From Streptomyces niger (lineage in GTDB: Bacteria; Actinomycetota; Actinomycetes; Streptomycetales; Streptomycetaceae): a stretch of 64,000 nucleotides of DNA. Below, in pieces: positions 47,285 to 56,447 of this stretch. The notes beneath the pieces are model-generated. The model saw only the letters and a list, made by a program, of their open reading frames with translations. It was not told the DNA's origin and did no database searches. The translations under genes were made by a program, and so were the position numbers. Where the stretch lies: positions 186,001-250,000 of the forward strand of contig NZ_JOFQ01000005.1 of NCBI RefSeq assembly GCF_000718305.1. Reading direction: 5' to 3'. Position 1 is the stretch's first letter. Each line of letters starts with the position of its first letter.

Positions 47285-48142
47285 GTGCCCGTCTCCGTTT
47301 CCGTGAAGCGCACTCAGGCAACCCGCCGCACCACCCGCCGCCTCGCGGCGGACGCGGCGCTCCTGGTGGTCGCGGCGGCCTTCGTCCTCCCCCTGGCCTG
47401 GGTACTCCTCTCCTCCCTGGACGCGCAGGCCGACCTGCAAGTGAAGATCCCCGACAAGCTCACCCTCACCAACTTCGACGCGGTCCTCGTCCCCGACGTG
47501 ACCTTCACCCCGCTCCTCAACAGCCTGATCCTGTGCGGCGGGGCGACCCTGCTGACGATCGTCTGCGCGGCCCTGGCGGCCTACCCGCTGTCCCGCTACC
47601 GCTCCCGTACGGGCAGCGCCTTCCTGGCCACGATCCTCTTCGCCACCTGCCTGCCGATCACGGCGATCATGGTCCCGGTGTACGCCCTGTTCGTCCAGGT
47701 CGAGCTGATCGACACCATGCACGGCACGATCCTGTTCTTCGCGGCGTCCCAACTCCCCTTCGCGGTATGGCTGATGAAGAACTTCATGGACGGCGTACCG
47801 AAGGAGCTGGAGGAGGCCGCCTGGACCGACGGCGCCTCGCCCATGCAGTCCCTGCTCCGCATCGTCCTGCCACTGATGGGGCCGGGCATCGCGGTCGTGA
47901 CCGTCTACTCCTTCGTCATGATGTGGGGCAACTTCTTCGTCCCCTTCATGCTCCTGCTCGACCCCGCGCAGATGCCCGCCTCGGTCAGCATCAACGACTT
48001 CTTCGGCAACCGCGGGACCGTGGTCTACGGCCAGCTCGCGGCCTTCTCCGTCATCTACTCGACCCCGGTGCTGCTCCTGTACATCCTGATCGCCCGCCGC
48101 CTGGGCGGCGGCTTCGCACTGGGCGGCGCCGTGAAAGGCTGA
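47285..48142 (+). CDS. Sugar ABC transporter permease, MalG type
   Basis: 285 residues and six helices, with the EAA loop EEAAWTDGASPMQSLLRIVLP. The GTG at 47285 directly follows the upstream stop and uses GGAGGT as its ribosome site, inside the upstream reading frame. The operon has no ATP-binding subunit; in streptomycetes a shared ATPase (MsiK) usually energises such importers, so this is expected rather than a loss. Confidence 0.93.
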   Translation: MPVSVSVKRTQATRRTTRRLAADAALLVVAAAFVLPLAWVLLSSLDAQADLQVKIPDKLTLTNFDAVLVPDVTFTPLLNSLILCGGATLLTIVCAALAAYPLSRYRSRTGSAFLATILFATCLPITAIMVPVYALFVQVELIDTMHGTILFFAASQLPFAVWLMKNFMDGVPKELEEAAWTDGASPMQSLLRIVLPLMGPGIAVVTVYSFVMMWGNFFVPFMLLLDPAQMPASVSINDFFGNRGTVVYGQLAAFSVIYSTPVLLLYILIARRLGGGFALGGAVKG

Positions 48143-48217
48143 CCCGTGCCTGTCCGGCGCCGCCCGGAGCGGCCTACCGTGCCCGGTGACCGCCACGCCG
48201 GCGCAAGGAGGTCCGCC

Positions 48218-48691
48218 ATGTCCAGCGCCCCCTCCGCACCGTCCCGCGCTCTGCCGTCCCGCGCCCGCGTCGTCGCCGTGCACAGCGGCAAGGTGGTGTG
48301 TGTGAGCGAGGCATCCACCGCCGACGGCGCCCACGTGATCCAGTTCTCGCGCGGCGCCCGCGACAACGAGAAGTTCTCCCTGGAACCCGCCGGGGACGGC
48401 TCCTACCGGCTCGTGGCCAAGCACAGCGGCAAGGTCCTGAGCATCGCGGACGCCTCGCCGAAGGAGGGCGCGTGGCTGGTCCAGTGGCGGGCGGTCGGCA
48501 CCGCCAACGAGAAGTTCCGGTTCGAGCCCCAGCGCGACGGCACGTTCCGCATCGCCGTGGAGCACAGCGGTCAGTACCTCGACGTCGCCGACGGCGCCAC
48601 GGGCAACGGCGCCCGCCTCGTCCAGTGGCCACGCGCGGACGTCCCCCACCAGCTGTTCCGGCTGGAGCCGCTGGTCGACGCCGACTGGTGA
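48218..48691 (+). CDS. RICIN-type beta-trefoil lectin-like protein
   Basis: 157 residues that consist almost entirely of one beta-trefoil domain with three repeats, each with an HSGKV/HSGQY-like strand, an asparagine/aspartate turn and a VIQFSRG / LVQWRAV / LVQWPRA strand carrying the QxW signature in the last two. No signal peptide or catalytic domain is present, unusual because RICIN domains normally sit on secreted glycosidases. AAGGAGGT precedes the ATG at 48218. It follows the sugar importer by 75 bases and may bind a carbohydrate in the cytoplasm; this is inference. Confidence 0.85.
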   Translation: MSSAPSAPSRALPSRARVVAVHSGKVVCVSEASTADGAHVIQFSRGARDNEKFSLEPAGDGSYRLVAKHSGKVLSIADASPKEGAWLVQWRAVGTANEKFRFEPQRDGTFRIAVEHSGQYLDVADGATGNGARLVQWPRADVPHQLFRLEPLVDADW

Positions 48692-48710
48692 CGCCGCCGA
48701 AGCCGCCGTC

Positions 48711-48914
48711 TCAGCGCAGCGACTCGATGAAGTCCCCCCACGCCTCCCGCCCGAACCCGATCACCGGCCCGCCAGGCCACTTGCTGTCCCGTACGGGGAC
48801 GATGCCGGGTATGTTGTCGGCGATTTCGACGCATTCACCTTGCCCGCCGCTGTAGCTGCTGGCCCGCCATATCGCTCCCGCGAGGTCGGGCTCGGCAGTA
48901 CGGTCTCGGCTCAT
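48711..48914 (-). CDS. DUF397 small protein
   Basis: 67 residues of the DUF397 family: WRASSYSGGQGECVEIAD then VPVRDSKWPGGPVIGFGREAWGDFI. These small proteins occur next to XRE/DUF5753 regulators in Streptomyces and act in WhiJ-type developmental control. GAAGGAG lies 9 bases before the ATG. Its start overlaps the stop of the upstream regulator by 4 bases, so both are translated together. Confidence 0.92.
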   Translation of the reverse strand: MSRDRTAEPDLAGAIWRASSYSGGQGECVEIADNIPGIVPVRDSKWPGGPVIGFGREAWGDFIESLR

Positions 48915-49783
48915 GATCTGTGCTCCTTCGCGATGCGCCGGATCAGCTTGAGCGATTCCGTCGGCGGCAACGCAGAGGTGCGGGCATCGTCGAACAGGCC
49001 GCGGTAGCAAGCCACCTCGGACTCGTGCTCCATCCAGATGTTGCCCGTCGGCGTTTCCGTGAGTACCAGATCGAGCGCCGACACCTGCGGAAAGCTCAGC
49101 AGCAAGTACGGCCCGAACATACCCGAATGCGCCCCTCGCGAGAACGGCAGCACCTGCACGGTGATGTTCGGCCGCCCCGCCATGCCTGCCAGGTGTTCCA
49201 ACTGGTCGCGCATCACAGCGGGCCCGCCCACCTGCTGGTGCAGAACGCCTTCGGCGAGGACAGCCCAGAGCTCCAACGGGGTGTCGCCGGCGAGCCGTTT
49301 CTGGCGGGCCATCCGGACCTGGACGAACTGGTCGATCTCCGCCGCCGTCTGCCAGGCGCGCGAGGCCACCGTGACCGCGCGACCGTACTCCGGGGTCTGG
49401 AGCAGCCCGGGGACCAGCTGGGCCTGGAACGTCTTGATGCCGTCGCAGATGTTCTCCATGGCGATGTAGTCGCGATACGTCTCGCCGACTACGGAACCGT
49501 ACTGATGCCACCACCCCTCGCGCCGTCGCCGGTTGGCCCGGCGTGCCAGCGCGACGAGACGGTCGCGGGTCTCTTCCTCCCCTACGCGGTACGCCTGCAT
49601 CAAGGCGTTCAAGTCCGGCGTACGGACGGGCACATGCCCGTTCTCCAGACGGCTGACCTTCCCTTTGGTGCAGTCGAGCACCTCTGCCGCCTCGGCCATG
49701 GTGAGGTCAGCGGCTTCGCGCAAGCGGCGCAGTTCGTCACCGAGTTGGCGTCCCAGCACAGTGGACGGCTTGACGTTCGTCAT
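48911..49783 (-). CDS. XRE-family regulator with DUF5753 domain
   Basis: 290 residues: an N-terminal helix-turn-helix (LRRLREAADLTMAEAAEVLDCTKGKVSRLENG, about 18-50) and a DUF5753 domain (about 105-285; IKTFQAQLVPGLLQTPEYGRAV). It is of the WhiJ type, which controls development and antibiotic production in other streptomycetes. The DUF397 gene overlaps its stop and an ATP-binding gene diverges 107 bases away, completing the common three-gene set. The regulator probably binds its own divergent region. Confidence 0.93.
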   Translation of the reverse strand: MTNVKPSTVLGRQLGDELRRLREAADLTMAEAAEVLDCTKGKVSRLENGHVPVRTPDLNALMQAYRVGEEETRDRLVALARRANRRRREGWWHQYGSVVGETYRDYIAMENICDGIKTFQAQLVPGLLQTPEYGRAVTVASRAWQTAAEIDQFVQVRMARQKRLAGDTPLELWAVLAEGVLHQQVGGPAVMRDQLEHLAGMAGRPNITVQVLPFSRGAHSGMFGPYLLLSFPQVSALDLVLTETPTGNIWMEHESEVACYRGLFDDARTSALPPTESLKLIRRIAKEHRS

Positions 49784-49890
49784 GCCACCTGCCTACCAGG
49801 GGCGTCGTCTGCATGGCGTCTCGATACCCGAAAGAATGAAATTCAGCCTCGGCATCTCCTTCAACGTTGCAGGTTTGTCACCCTGCTGGC

Positions 49891-50535
49891 ATGGCCGACA
49901 ACACCCCGCCAGGGGAACCCGCCGTCATCTCCTTCCGGCTGCCCCGCAGCCACCGCACCGTGCCCAGAGCGCGGGCCGCACTGCTTGCGGCGACCGGCAC
50001 CTGGGGGGTCAGCCAAGAGGCAGCGGCGGACGCCGAGTTGCTACTGTCCGAGCTCGTCACCAATGCTCTGCGCGTACCCGCGCCGCCCGACCGGCAGGTG
50101 GGGGTGCGGATCGTGCACGCGCCGGATGCCGGAACGCTGCGGCTGGAGGTGAGCGACGCCGGGGCCGGCCGCCCCGAGGTCCGCACGCCCGGCCCGGACG
50201 AGACGGGCGGCCGCGGGCTGCTGCTCGTGGCGGCGGTGGCCGAGCAATGGGGCGTCACCGCACGCCTCGGCGGTATCGGCAAAACGGTATGGGCGGAGCT
50301 GAAGGCACCGGCCCTCCTGACCGGACCCCGCGAGCAGGTCGTCGCGGCGGCGCTGGCGCAGGCCGGGAGTCGCGTACGCGCCTGGGGCGAGTGGCACTCC
50401 GTACGCAGCGTGGGCCACGGCCGGGACGCGCGCGGCAGGCCCGTCGTCGTGCTGGAGCTCTCCGGTGACGGCCCGAACCTGACGCTGCCCGCCACCGAGC
50501 CGCTGACCGTACGGAGCCATGAGGAGCGTGGATAG
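49891..50535 (+). CDS. Anti-sigma-like ATP-binding protein of the WhiJ-type set
   Basis: 214 residues. The first half is a GHKL ATPase: AAADAELLLSELVTNALRVP (N box), LEVSDAGAGRP and TGGRGLLLVAAVAEQWG (G boxes). The last 70 residues (about 145-214) form a separate region that ends LTVRSHEERG. The ATG at 49891 is preferred; a TTG eight codons earlier is possible. It diverges from the XRE/DUF5753 gene. The frame stays open beyond its TAG stop for another 74 codons. Confidence 0.88.
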   Translation: MADNTPPGEPAVISFRLPRSHRTVPRARAALLAATGTWGVSQEAAADAELLLSELVTNALRVPAPPDRQVGVRIVHAPDAGTLRLEVSDAGAGRPEVRTPGPDETGGRGLLLVAAVAEQWGVTARLGGIGKTVWAELKAPALLTGPREQVVAAALAQAGSRVRAWGEWHSVRSVGHGRDARGRPVVVLELSGDGPNLTLPATEPLTVRSHEERG

Positions 50536-50562
50536 TCGCTCACCCGTGACGTCACGTGGGAG

Positions 50563-50757
50563 GTGCCACATGACGTGGAGAGAGTCGCCGATCCGAAGGC
50601 TGTACTCAAGGCAGCGCTCGGCGGGCGGCGCGCGCCCGAGCACGACGTCGACCGCTTGGGACAGACGGTGGCGCTGGAGAGGCTTGCAAAGGTTCCGGCG
50701 TACCGACGCTGGTTGAGCGACCTGCGCGCAGTGAGGGAGCAGCTGCACTTTCTGTGA
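50563..50757 (+). CDS. Short hypothetical ORF in frame with the preceding gene
   Basis: A 64-residue ORF that starts GTG at 50563 and lies in the same frame as the ATP-binding gene, separated only by its TAG (50533-50535) and nine sense codons. It reads VPHDVERVADPKAVLKAALGG, then EHDVDRLGQTVALERLAKVP and ends LHFL; composition is normal for coding DNA. GGGAGG directly abuts the GTG, too close for a good ribosome site. It may be a separate small gene or the lost C-terminus of the upstream protein. No family is recognised. Confidence 0.45.
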   Translation: MPHDVERVADPKAVLKAALGGRRAPEHDVDRLGQTVALERLAKVPAYRRWLSDLRAVREQLHFL

Positions 50758-50960
50758 ATCGATCCCCGGCCGAAGTCGCGGACTGAGCGAGCGCTCAGTC
50801 AAGCAGGATTTTTGGCTGAGAATCCTCTCGCGTTTCGCTCACGGTCCGTGAAAAAATCACCCACCGTCACAAGATCACTCTCCGCAACCCGTATATTGCT
50901 ACGAGTTTTCGAAGCAAAGGGCGGAACTACCCGCGTAGACATATCCGGGTCATTTACGGT

Positions 50961-51668
50961 GTGGCCGTGCACACGCCAGACAGGGGCGAGCGCCGCCCAC
51001 CCTTCGACGCCCAGGCAGCCAAGCGCATGCGCGAGGCTCTCGGCATGACGCCCGCGCATGTCGCGTACGGCATCAACGCCGCGTACGGAAAACCGATTCA
51101 GCCACGGACGATCGCCGCGTGGGAGCGGGGCGAGGGTTCACCGACGGAGAGCGAGCTGAACGCGCTCGCGGGCGCGCTGTGGTGCGCACCCGGTGATCTG
51201 CTCGGCACACCCGACACCCTGCGCGAGTACCGCATAGCCCGCGGCATCGCCGCCGACGACCTCGCGCTGCGCATCGGGATGGAGATCCCGGCGTACGAGC
51301 GGATGGAGGCCACGGGTCAGTGGCAGGGCAACGACCGGCAGGCCGCGGCGCTCCGGGCCGAGCTGGATCTCCCGCTGCCCGCGCTGGTCCGGCTGACCGG
51401 CCGTGACCGGCAGCTGGCGGAGATGTTGCGCAGCGCGGCGACCACGCGCTGGCAGGCGTACACCCGGCCGGTGTGCAAGCTGCTGGGACTGCCCAAGCCG
51501 GCGGTGCAGAAGGCGCTGGAGTTCCTGTTCGAGGAGTACCACCGGCGGATGGCCGGGACCCTCGGCTGGGGCGGCGGCGTGGAGACGGCCGCGGAGTCCA
51601 GCGACGCGGGCCGGGACTTCCTGGCCGACGTCCTCACCCACTTCTGGGAGCAGGTCGGCGAGGGGTGA
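50961..51668 (+). CDS. XRE-family transcriptional regulator
   Basis: 235 residues. The helix-turn-helix lies at the N-terminus (KRMREALGMTPAHVAYGINAAYGKPIQPRTIAAWERG) and a second helical repeat follows (REYRIARGIAADDLALRIGMEIPAYERME), giving two XRE-like units in one chain. The C-terminal part is helical and unclassified. The GTG at 50961 has no ribosome site and lies in an AT-rich stretch, so leaderless translation or the GTG at 50967 is possible. It converges with pfkA through an 11-bp stem-loop. Confidence 0.85.
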   Translation: MAVHTPDRGERRPPFDAQAAKRMREALGMTPAHVAYGINAAYGKPIQPRTIAAWERGEGSPTESELNALAGALWCAPGDLLGTPDTLREYRIARGIAADDLALRIGMEIPAYERMEATGQWQGNDRQAAALRAELDLPLPALVRLTGRDRQLAEMLRSAATTRWQAYTRPVCKLLGLPKPAVQKALEFLFEEYHRRMAGTLGWGGGVETAAESSDAGRDFLADVLTHFWEQVGEG

Positions 51669-51672
51669 AGCC

Positions 51673-51698
51673 GCGCCCGGCCCGTCGGGGCCGGGCGC
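51673..51698. terminator. 11-bp stem-loop between XRE gene and pfkA
   Basis: GCGCCCGGCCC (51673-51683) pairs perfectly with GGGCCGGGCGC (51688-51698) around a GTCG loop. It lies between convergent genes and should end both transcripts. Confidence 0.75.
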
Positions 51699-51707
51699 CG
51701 GAACGGC

Positions 51708-52733
51708 TCAGAAGACCGACTCGGCCTCGCGCATGCGGTCGGCGGGGACGGTCTTGAGGTGGGTGACCGCCTCGGCGAGCGGCACCATCGTGATGTCCGT
51801 GCCGCGCAGCGCGGTCATCTTGCCGAAGTCGCCGCGGTGCGCCGCCTCGACGGCGTGCCAGCCGAAGCGGGTGGCCAGGACGCGGTCGTACGCGGTGGGG
51901 GTGCCGCCGCGCTGGACGTGGCCGAGGATGACCGGGCGGGCCTCCTTGCCGAGCCGGTTCTCCAGCTCGACGGCGAGCTTGGTGCCGATGCCCTGGAAGC
52001 GCTCGTGACCGAACTGGTCGATCTCGCCCTTCGCGTAGTCCATCGTGCCCTCGGCGGGGTGCGCGCCCTCGGCGACGCAGACGACGGCGAACTTCTTGCC
52101 CCGGGCGAAGCGCTCCTCGACCATCTTGACCAGGTCGTTCACGTCGAAGGGGCGCTCGGGCAGGCAGATGCCGTGGGCGCCGCCGGCCATGCCGGACTCC
52201 AGCGCGATCCAGCCCGCGTGGCGGCCCATGACCTCCACGACCATGACCCGCTGGTGCGACTCGGCGGTGGTCTTCAGGCGGTCGATGGCCTCGGTCGCGA
52301 CGCCGACGGCCGTGTCGAAGCCGAAGGTGCGGTCGGTGGAGGAGATGTCGTTGTCGATGGTCTTCGGCACACCGACCACCGGCAGCCCCGCGTCGGCGAG
52401 CATCCGGGCCGCGGTGAGGGTGCCCTCGCCGCCGATCGGGATGAGCGCGTCGATGCCGTACTCCTTCGACATGTCCTTGGCGTCCTCGCAGGCCTGGCGC
52501 AGCCGCGCGCGCTCCAGGCGGGAGGAGCCGAGGATGGTGCCGCCACGGGCGAGGATGCCGCCGACGGCGTCGAGGTCGAGCTTGCGGTAACGGCCGTCGA
52601 GCAGACCCTTGAAGCCGTCCTCGAAGCCGATGACCTCGTCGTCGTGGCCGGTGACGGCGCGGTGCACCACAGAGCGGATCACGGCGTTGAGGCCCGGGCA
52701 GTCGCCGCCCGCGGTCAGGACTCCGATACGCAT
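51708..52733 (-). CDS. pfkA: 6-phosphofructokinase, ATP-dependent type
   Basis: 341 residues. Phosphorylates fructose-6-phosphate. GGDCPGLNAVIR opens the fold, PIGGEGTLTAA is the phosphate-donor site and PKTIDNDISSTDRTFGFDTA holds the catalytic Asp. The donor site has Gly where PPi enzymes have Asp, but Lys replaces the usual Gly before TIDND. This Gly/Lys mix is known from ATP-dependent actinomycete enzymes. The ATG at 52733 has AGGAGA about 9 bases upstream. It diverges from pta by about 280 bases. Confidence 0.95.
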   Translation of the reverse strand: MRIGVLTAGGDCPGLNAVIRSVVHRAVTGHDDEVIGFEDGFKGLLDGRYRKLDLDAVGGILARGGTILGSSRLERARLRQACEDAKDMSKEYGIDALIPIGGEGTLTAARMLADAGLPVVGVPKTIDNDISSTDRTFGFDTAVGVATEAIDRLKTTAESHQRVMVVEVMGRHAGWIALESGMAGGAHGICLPERPFDVNDLVKMVEERFARGKKFAVVCVAEGAHPAEGTMDYAKGEIDQFGHERFQGIGTKLAVELENRLGKEARPVILGHVQRGGTPTAYDRVLATRFGWHAVEAAHRGDFGKMTALRGTDITMVPLAEAVTHLKTVPADRMREAESVF

Positions 52734-53011
52734 CGTGCTGAGTCTCCTGTGCTCGATGTTGGTTCTGGTGAGCCGGTGCGATTGTTTCACGGGCCGGTGA
52801 CCGGTGACCTCACGCGTCTCGGGTACTCCGCCTTCGGGTACCCGGCACAGGAGTCCTCACCCGCCTCGTGCACCCGCCTTCGCCCACCGGCGCCGACCAT
52901 GGACACTGGAGGAAGCGGCCTATCCACTGACGCAGGTATTGTCAAGGGGGGCAAGGCCACCATAACGGGTAATTTCCCCCTGTGAGCGACGGAAAAGGAC
53001 GGAGATCGCGC

Positions 53012-55102
53012 GTGACGCGGAGCGTGTACGTGACCGGCATCGGCCGCGGCGACGGACGCCAGGTCATCGAGCTGGGGGTCATGGAACTGCTGACCCGCCA
53101 TGTGGACCGGGTCGGCGTCTTCCGCCCGCTCGTGCACGACGACGGCCCGGACCGGCTCTTCGACCTGCTGCGGTCGCGGTACCGCCTCACCCAGCCGGCC
53201 GACACGGTGTACGGCATGGGCTACGAGGAGGCGAGCGCCCTGCAGGCCGAGCGGGGCGCCGACGAGCTGGTCTCCCGGCTGGTGGACCGCTTCCACGACG
53301 TGGCCAGGGAGTACGACTACGTCCTGGTGCTGGGCACCGACTACGCCGACACCGGCCTGCCGGACGAGCTGAGCCTGAACGCACGGCTGGCGAACGAGTT
53401 CGGCGCCTCGGTGCTGCCGGTCGTCGCGGGCCGCGACCAGGAGCCGGAGTCCGTCCGGGACGAGGCCCGCAACGCCTACCGCGCCTTCGAGTCCATGAGC
53501 TGCGACGTGGTCGCCCTGGTCGTGAACCGGGTGGCCCCCGCCGACCACGCCGCCGTCGTGGAGCAGCTGGCCACGCACCTGCCGGTGCCCTGCTACGCGC
53601 TGCCCGAGGACGCCTCGCTCTCCGCGCCGACCGTCTCGCAGATCGCCCACACCCTCGGCGGCGAGGTGCTGCTCGGTGACGACTCGGGGATGGCCAGGGA
53701 CGCGAAGGACTTCGTCTTCGGCGGCGCCATGCTGCCGACGTTCCTCAAGGCGCTGACCGAGGGCTGCCTGGTCGTCGCGCCCGGGGACCGCGCGGACCTG
53801 ATCATCGGCTCGCTCGCCGCGCACAGCGCCGGCGCCCCGCCCATCGCCGGCGTCCTGCTCACCCTCGGCGAGCGGCCGGGGCCCGACATCATGGCGCTGG
53901 CCGCCCGGCTGGCGCCCGGTACGCCGGTGATATCCGTGCCGGGCGGGTCTTTCCCGACGGCCGGCGAGCTGTTCGAGATCGAGGGCAAGCTGAGCGCCGC
54001 CTCGCCGCGCAAGGCCGAGACCGCACTCGGCCTCTTCGAGCGGCACGTGGACACCGTCGAGCTGACCAAGCGCATCTCGGTCCTGAAGTCCGACCGGGTC
54101 ACCCCGATGATGTTCGAGCACGAGCTGATCGAGCGGTCCCGGTCCGGGCGCCGCCGGGTCGTGCTGCCCGAAGGCACCGAGGAGCGCGTGCTGCGCGCCG
54201 CCGACGTGCTGCTCCGCCGGGACGTGTGCGACCTGACGCTGCTGGGCGAGGAGGACGCGATCCGCAAGCGCGCCGCCGACCTCTCCATCGAACTGGGTGA
54301 CGCGCAGATCATCGACCCGCACACGGCGCCGGTGCGCGAGCGGTTCGCCGAGCGGTACGCGGAGCTGCGCGCCCACAAGGGCGTGACGTACGAGCTGGCG
54401 TACGACGTGGTCGCCGACGTCTCCTACTTCGGCACGCTGATGGTCCAGGAGGGCCTGGCCGACGGCATGGTGTCGGGTGCCGTGCACTCCACGGCGGCCA
54501 CCATCCGGCCGGCGTTCGAGGTCATCAAGACCAAGCCGGACGCGCAGATCGTCTCGTCCGTCTTCTTCATGTGCCTGGCCGACCGGGTGCTGGTCTACGG
54601 CGACTGCGCGGTCAATCCGGATCCGAATGCCGAGCAACTGGCCGACATCGCCATCCAGTCCGCCGCCACCGCCGCTCAGTTCGGCGTCGAGCCGCGGATC
54701 GCGATGCTGTCGTACTCCACCGGCACCTCCGGCTCCGGCGCGGACGTGGACAAGGTGCGCAAGGCCACCGAGCTGGTCCGCGAGCGCCGCCCCGACCTGC
54801 TGGTCGAGGGCCCGATCCAGTACGACGCGGCCGTGGACGCCGACGTCGCCCGCACCAAGCTGCCGGACTCCGAGGTCGCGGGCCGGGCCACCGTGCTGGT
54901 CTTCCCGGACCTGAACACCGGCAACAACACCTACAAGGCCGTGCAGCGGTCGGCCGGCGCGGTCGCCGTCGGCCCGGTCCTGCAGGGGCTGCGCAAGCCG
55001 GTCAACGACCTCTCGCGCGGCGCCCTGGTCCAGGACATCGTCAACACCGTCGCCATCACGGCCGTCCAGGCCCAGGGCGACGCGACCCCGGCCGGCCGCT
55101 GA
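53012..55102 (+). CDS. pta: Phosphate acetyltransferase, long form
   Basis: 696 residues in three domains: an N-terminal P-loop-like BioD/AAA_26 region (about 1-215, starts MTRSVYVTGIGRGDGRQ but lacks a clean Walker A), a DRTGG domain (about 216-330) and the C-terminal phosphotransacetylase (about 370-690; SVFFMCLADRVLVYGDCAVNPDPN). It converts acetyl-CoA to acetyl phosphate. The GTG at 53012 has GGAG at 53001-53004; a GTG ten codons earlier is less well placed. ackA starts 72 bases later. Confidence 0.95.
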   Translation: MTRSVYVTGIGRGDGRQVIELGVMELLTRHVDRVGVFRPLVHDDGPDRLFDLLRSRYRLTQPADTVYGMGYEEASALQAERGADELVSRLVDRFHDVAREYDYVLVLGTDYADTGLPDELSLNARLANEFGASVLPVVAGRDQEPESVRDEARNAYRAFESMSCDVVALVVNRVAPADHAAVVEQLATHLPVPCYALPEDASLSAPTVSQIAHTLGGEVLLGDDSGMARDAKDFVFGGAMLPTFLKALTEGCLVVAPGDRADLIIGSLAAHSAGAPPIAGVLLTLGERPGPDIMALAARLAPGTPVISVPGGSFPTAGELFEIEGKLSAASPRKAETALGLFERHVDTVELTKRISVLKSDRVTPMMFEHELIERSRSGRRRVVLPEGTEERVLRAADVLLRRDVCDLTLLGEEDAIRKRAADLSIELGDAQIIDPHTAPVRERFAERYAELRAHKGVTYELAYDVVADVSYFGTLMVQEGLADGMVSGAVHSTAATIRPAFEVIKTKPDAQIVSSVFFMCLADRVLVYGDCAVNPDPNAEQLADIAIQSAATAAQFGVEPRIAMLSYSTGTSGSGADVDKVRKATELVRERRPDLLVEGPIQYDAAVDADVARTKLPDSEVAGRATVLVFPDLNTGNNTYKAVQRSAGAVAVGPVLQGLRKPVNDLSRGALVQDIVNTVAITAVQAQGDATPAGR

Positions 55103-55174
55103 CCCCGTCTCCCCCGCCCCTTCTTCCCGTAGTCCTCCCGTATTCCTCCCGTATCCCGACCCGAAAGCTTCTCC

Positions 55175-56386
55175 ATGACTACCGACGCCACCCGAGTCCT
55201 CGTCCTGAACTCCGGATCCTCCTCGCTGAAGTACCAGCTGCTGGACATGAACGGAGGCGTCCGGCTGGCGGTGGGGCTGGTCGAGCGGATCGGCGAGCAG
55301 GCCTCGCGCCTGGTGCACACCCCGCTGGCGGCCGGCGGCGAGAAGCGCGAGCGCGAGGAGCGGATGGCCGACCATGACGCGGCGCTGAAGGCGGTCGCGG
55401 ACGAGCTGTCGGAGGACGGGCTGGGGCTGGACTCCCCCGAGCTGGCCGCGATCGGCCACCGGGTGGTGCACGGCGGGCTGCGGTTCACCGAGCCGACGGT
55501 GATCGACGAGGCGGTGCTCAAGGAGATCGAGCGGCTGGTGCCGGTCGCGCCGCTGCACAACCCGGCGAACCTCACCGGCATCCGGACCGCCCAGCGGCTC
55601 CGCCCGGACCTGCCGCAGGTCGCCGTGTTCGACACCGCCTTCCACTCGACGATGCCGGAGTACGCGGCCCGGTACGCGATCGACGTGGAGACCGCCGACG
55701 CGCACCGCGTGCGCCGGTACGGCTTCCACGGCACCTCGCACGCGTACGTCTCGCGCGAGACCGCCAAGCTGCTCGGCAAGGACCCGTCCGAGGTCAACGT
55801 CATCGTGCTGCACCTGGGCAACGGCGCCTCCGCCTCGGCGGTGGCCGGCGGCCGCTGCGTGGACACCTCGATGGGCCTGACCCCGCTGGAGGGCCTGGTC
55901 ATGGGCACCCGCTCGGGCGACATCGACCCGGCGGTCATCTTCCACCTGGAGCGCAACGCCGGGCTGTCCAGCGACGAGATCGACGAGCTGCTCAACAAGA
56001 AGAGCGGCCTGATCGGGCTCTGCGGCGACAACGACATGCGGGAGATCCGGCGGCGGATCGACGAGGGCGACAAGCGGGCGGCCCTCGCGTTCGACATCTA
56101 CATACACCGGCTGCGGAAGTACATCGGCGCCTACACCGCCGTGCTGGGCCGGGTCGACGCGGTGGCCTTCACCGCGGGTGTCGGGGAGAACTCCGCGCCG
56201 GTCCGCGAGGCCGCGGTGCTGGGCCTGGAGGAGATGGGGCTCGCGGTGGACGCGCGGCTGAACGCCGAGCGGTCCGGCGAGGCGCGCATCATCTCGCCCG
56301 ACTACGCCCGCGTGGCGGTCGCCGTGGTGCCGACCGACGAGGAGCTGGAGATCGCCAACCAGACATACGCACTGGTCAGCGCCTAG
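55175..56386 (+). CDS. ackA: Acetate kinase
   Basis: 403 residues of the ASKHA fold; makes ATP and acetate from acetyl phosphate supplied by Pta. VLVLNSGSSSLKYQLLDM, HRVVHGG, FDTAFHSTMP, RYGFHGTSHAYVS and FTAGVGENS are all intact. The start at 55175 follows a pyrimidine-rich spacer with three near-repeats of CCCGTANTCCT and no strong ribosome site, so it may depend on coupling with pta. pyk follows 61 bases after the stop. Confidence 0.96.
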   Translation: MTTDATRVLVLNSGSSSLKYQLLDMNGGVRLAVGLVERIGEQASRLVHTPLAAGGEKREREERMADHDAALKAVADELSEDGLGLDSPELAAIGHRVVHGGLRFTEPTVIDEAVLKEIERLVPVAPLHNPANLTGIRTAQRLRPDLPQVAVFDTAFHSTMPEYAARYAIDVETADAHRVRRYGFHGTSHAYVSRETAKLLGKDPSEVNVIVLHLGNGASASAVAGGRCVDTSMGLTPLEGLVMGTRSGDIDPAVIFHLERNAGLSSDEIDELLNKKSGLIGLCGDNDMREIRRRIDEGDKRAALAFDIYIHRLRKYIGAYTAVLGRVDAVAFTAGVGENSAPVREAAVLGLEEMGLAVDARLNAERSGEARIISPDYARVAVAVVPTDEELEIANQTYALVSA

Positions 56387-56447
56387 TTTTCGGCGCTTCC
56401 GCCAGGTGGAATATTCCGCTCTGAAACAAACCGATAGGATTCAGCCC

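Noticed and set aside
52787..56107. Leftward open frame of over 1100 codons opposite pta and ackA
   Set aside because: Shadow of two well-identified metabolic genes.
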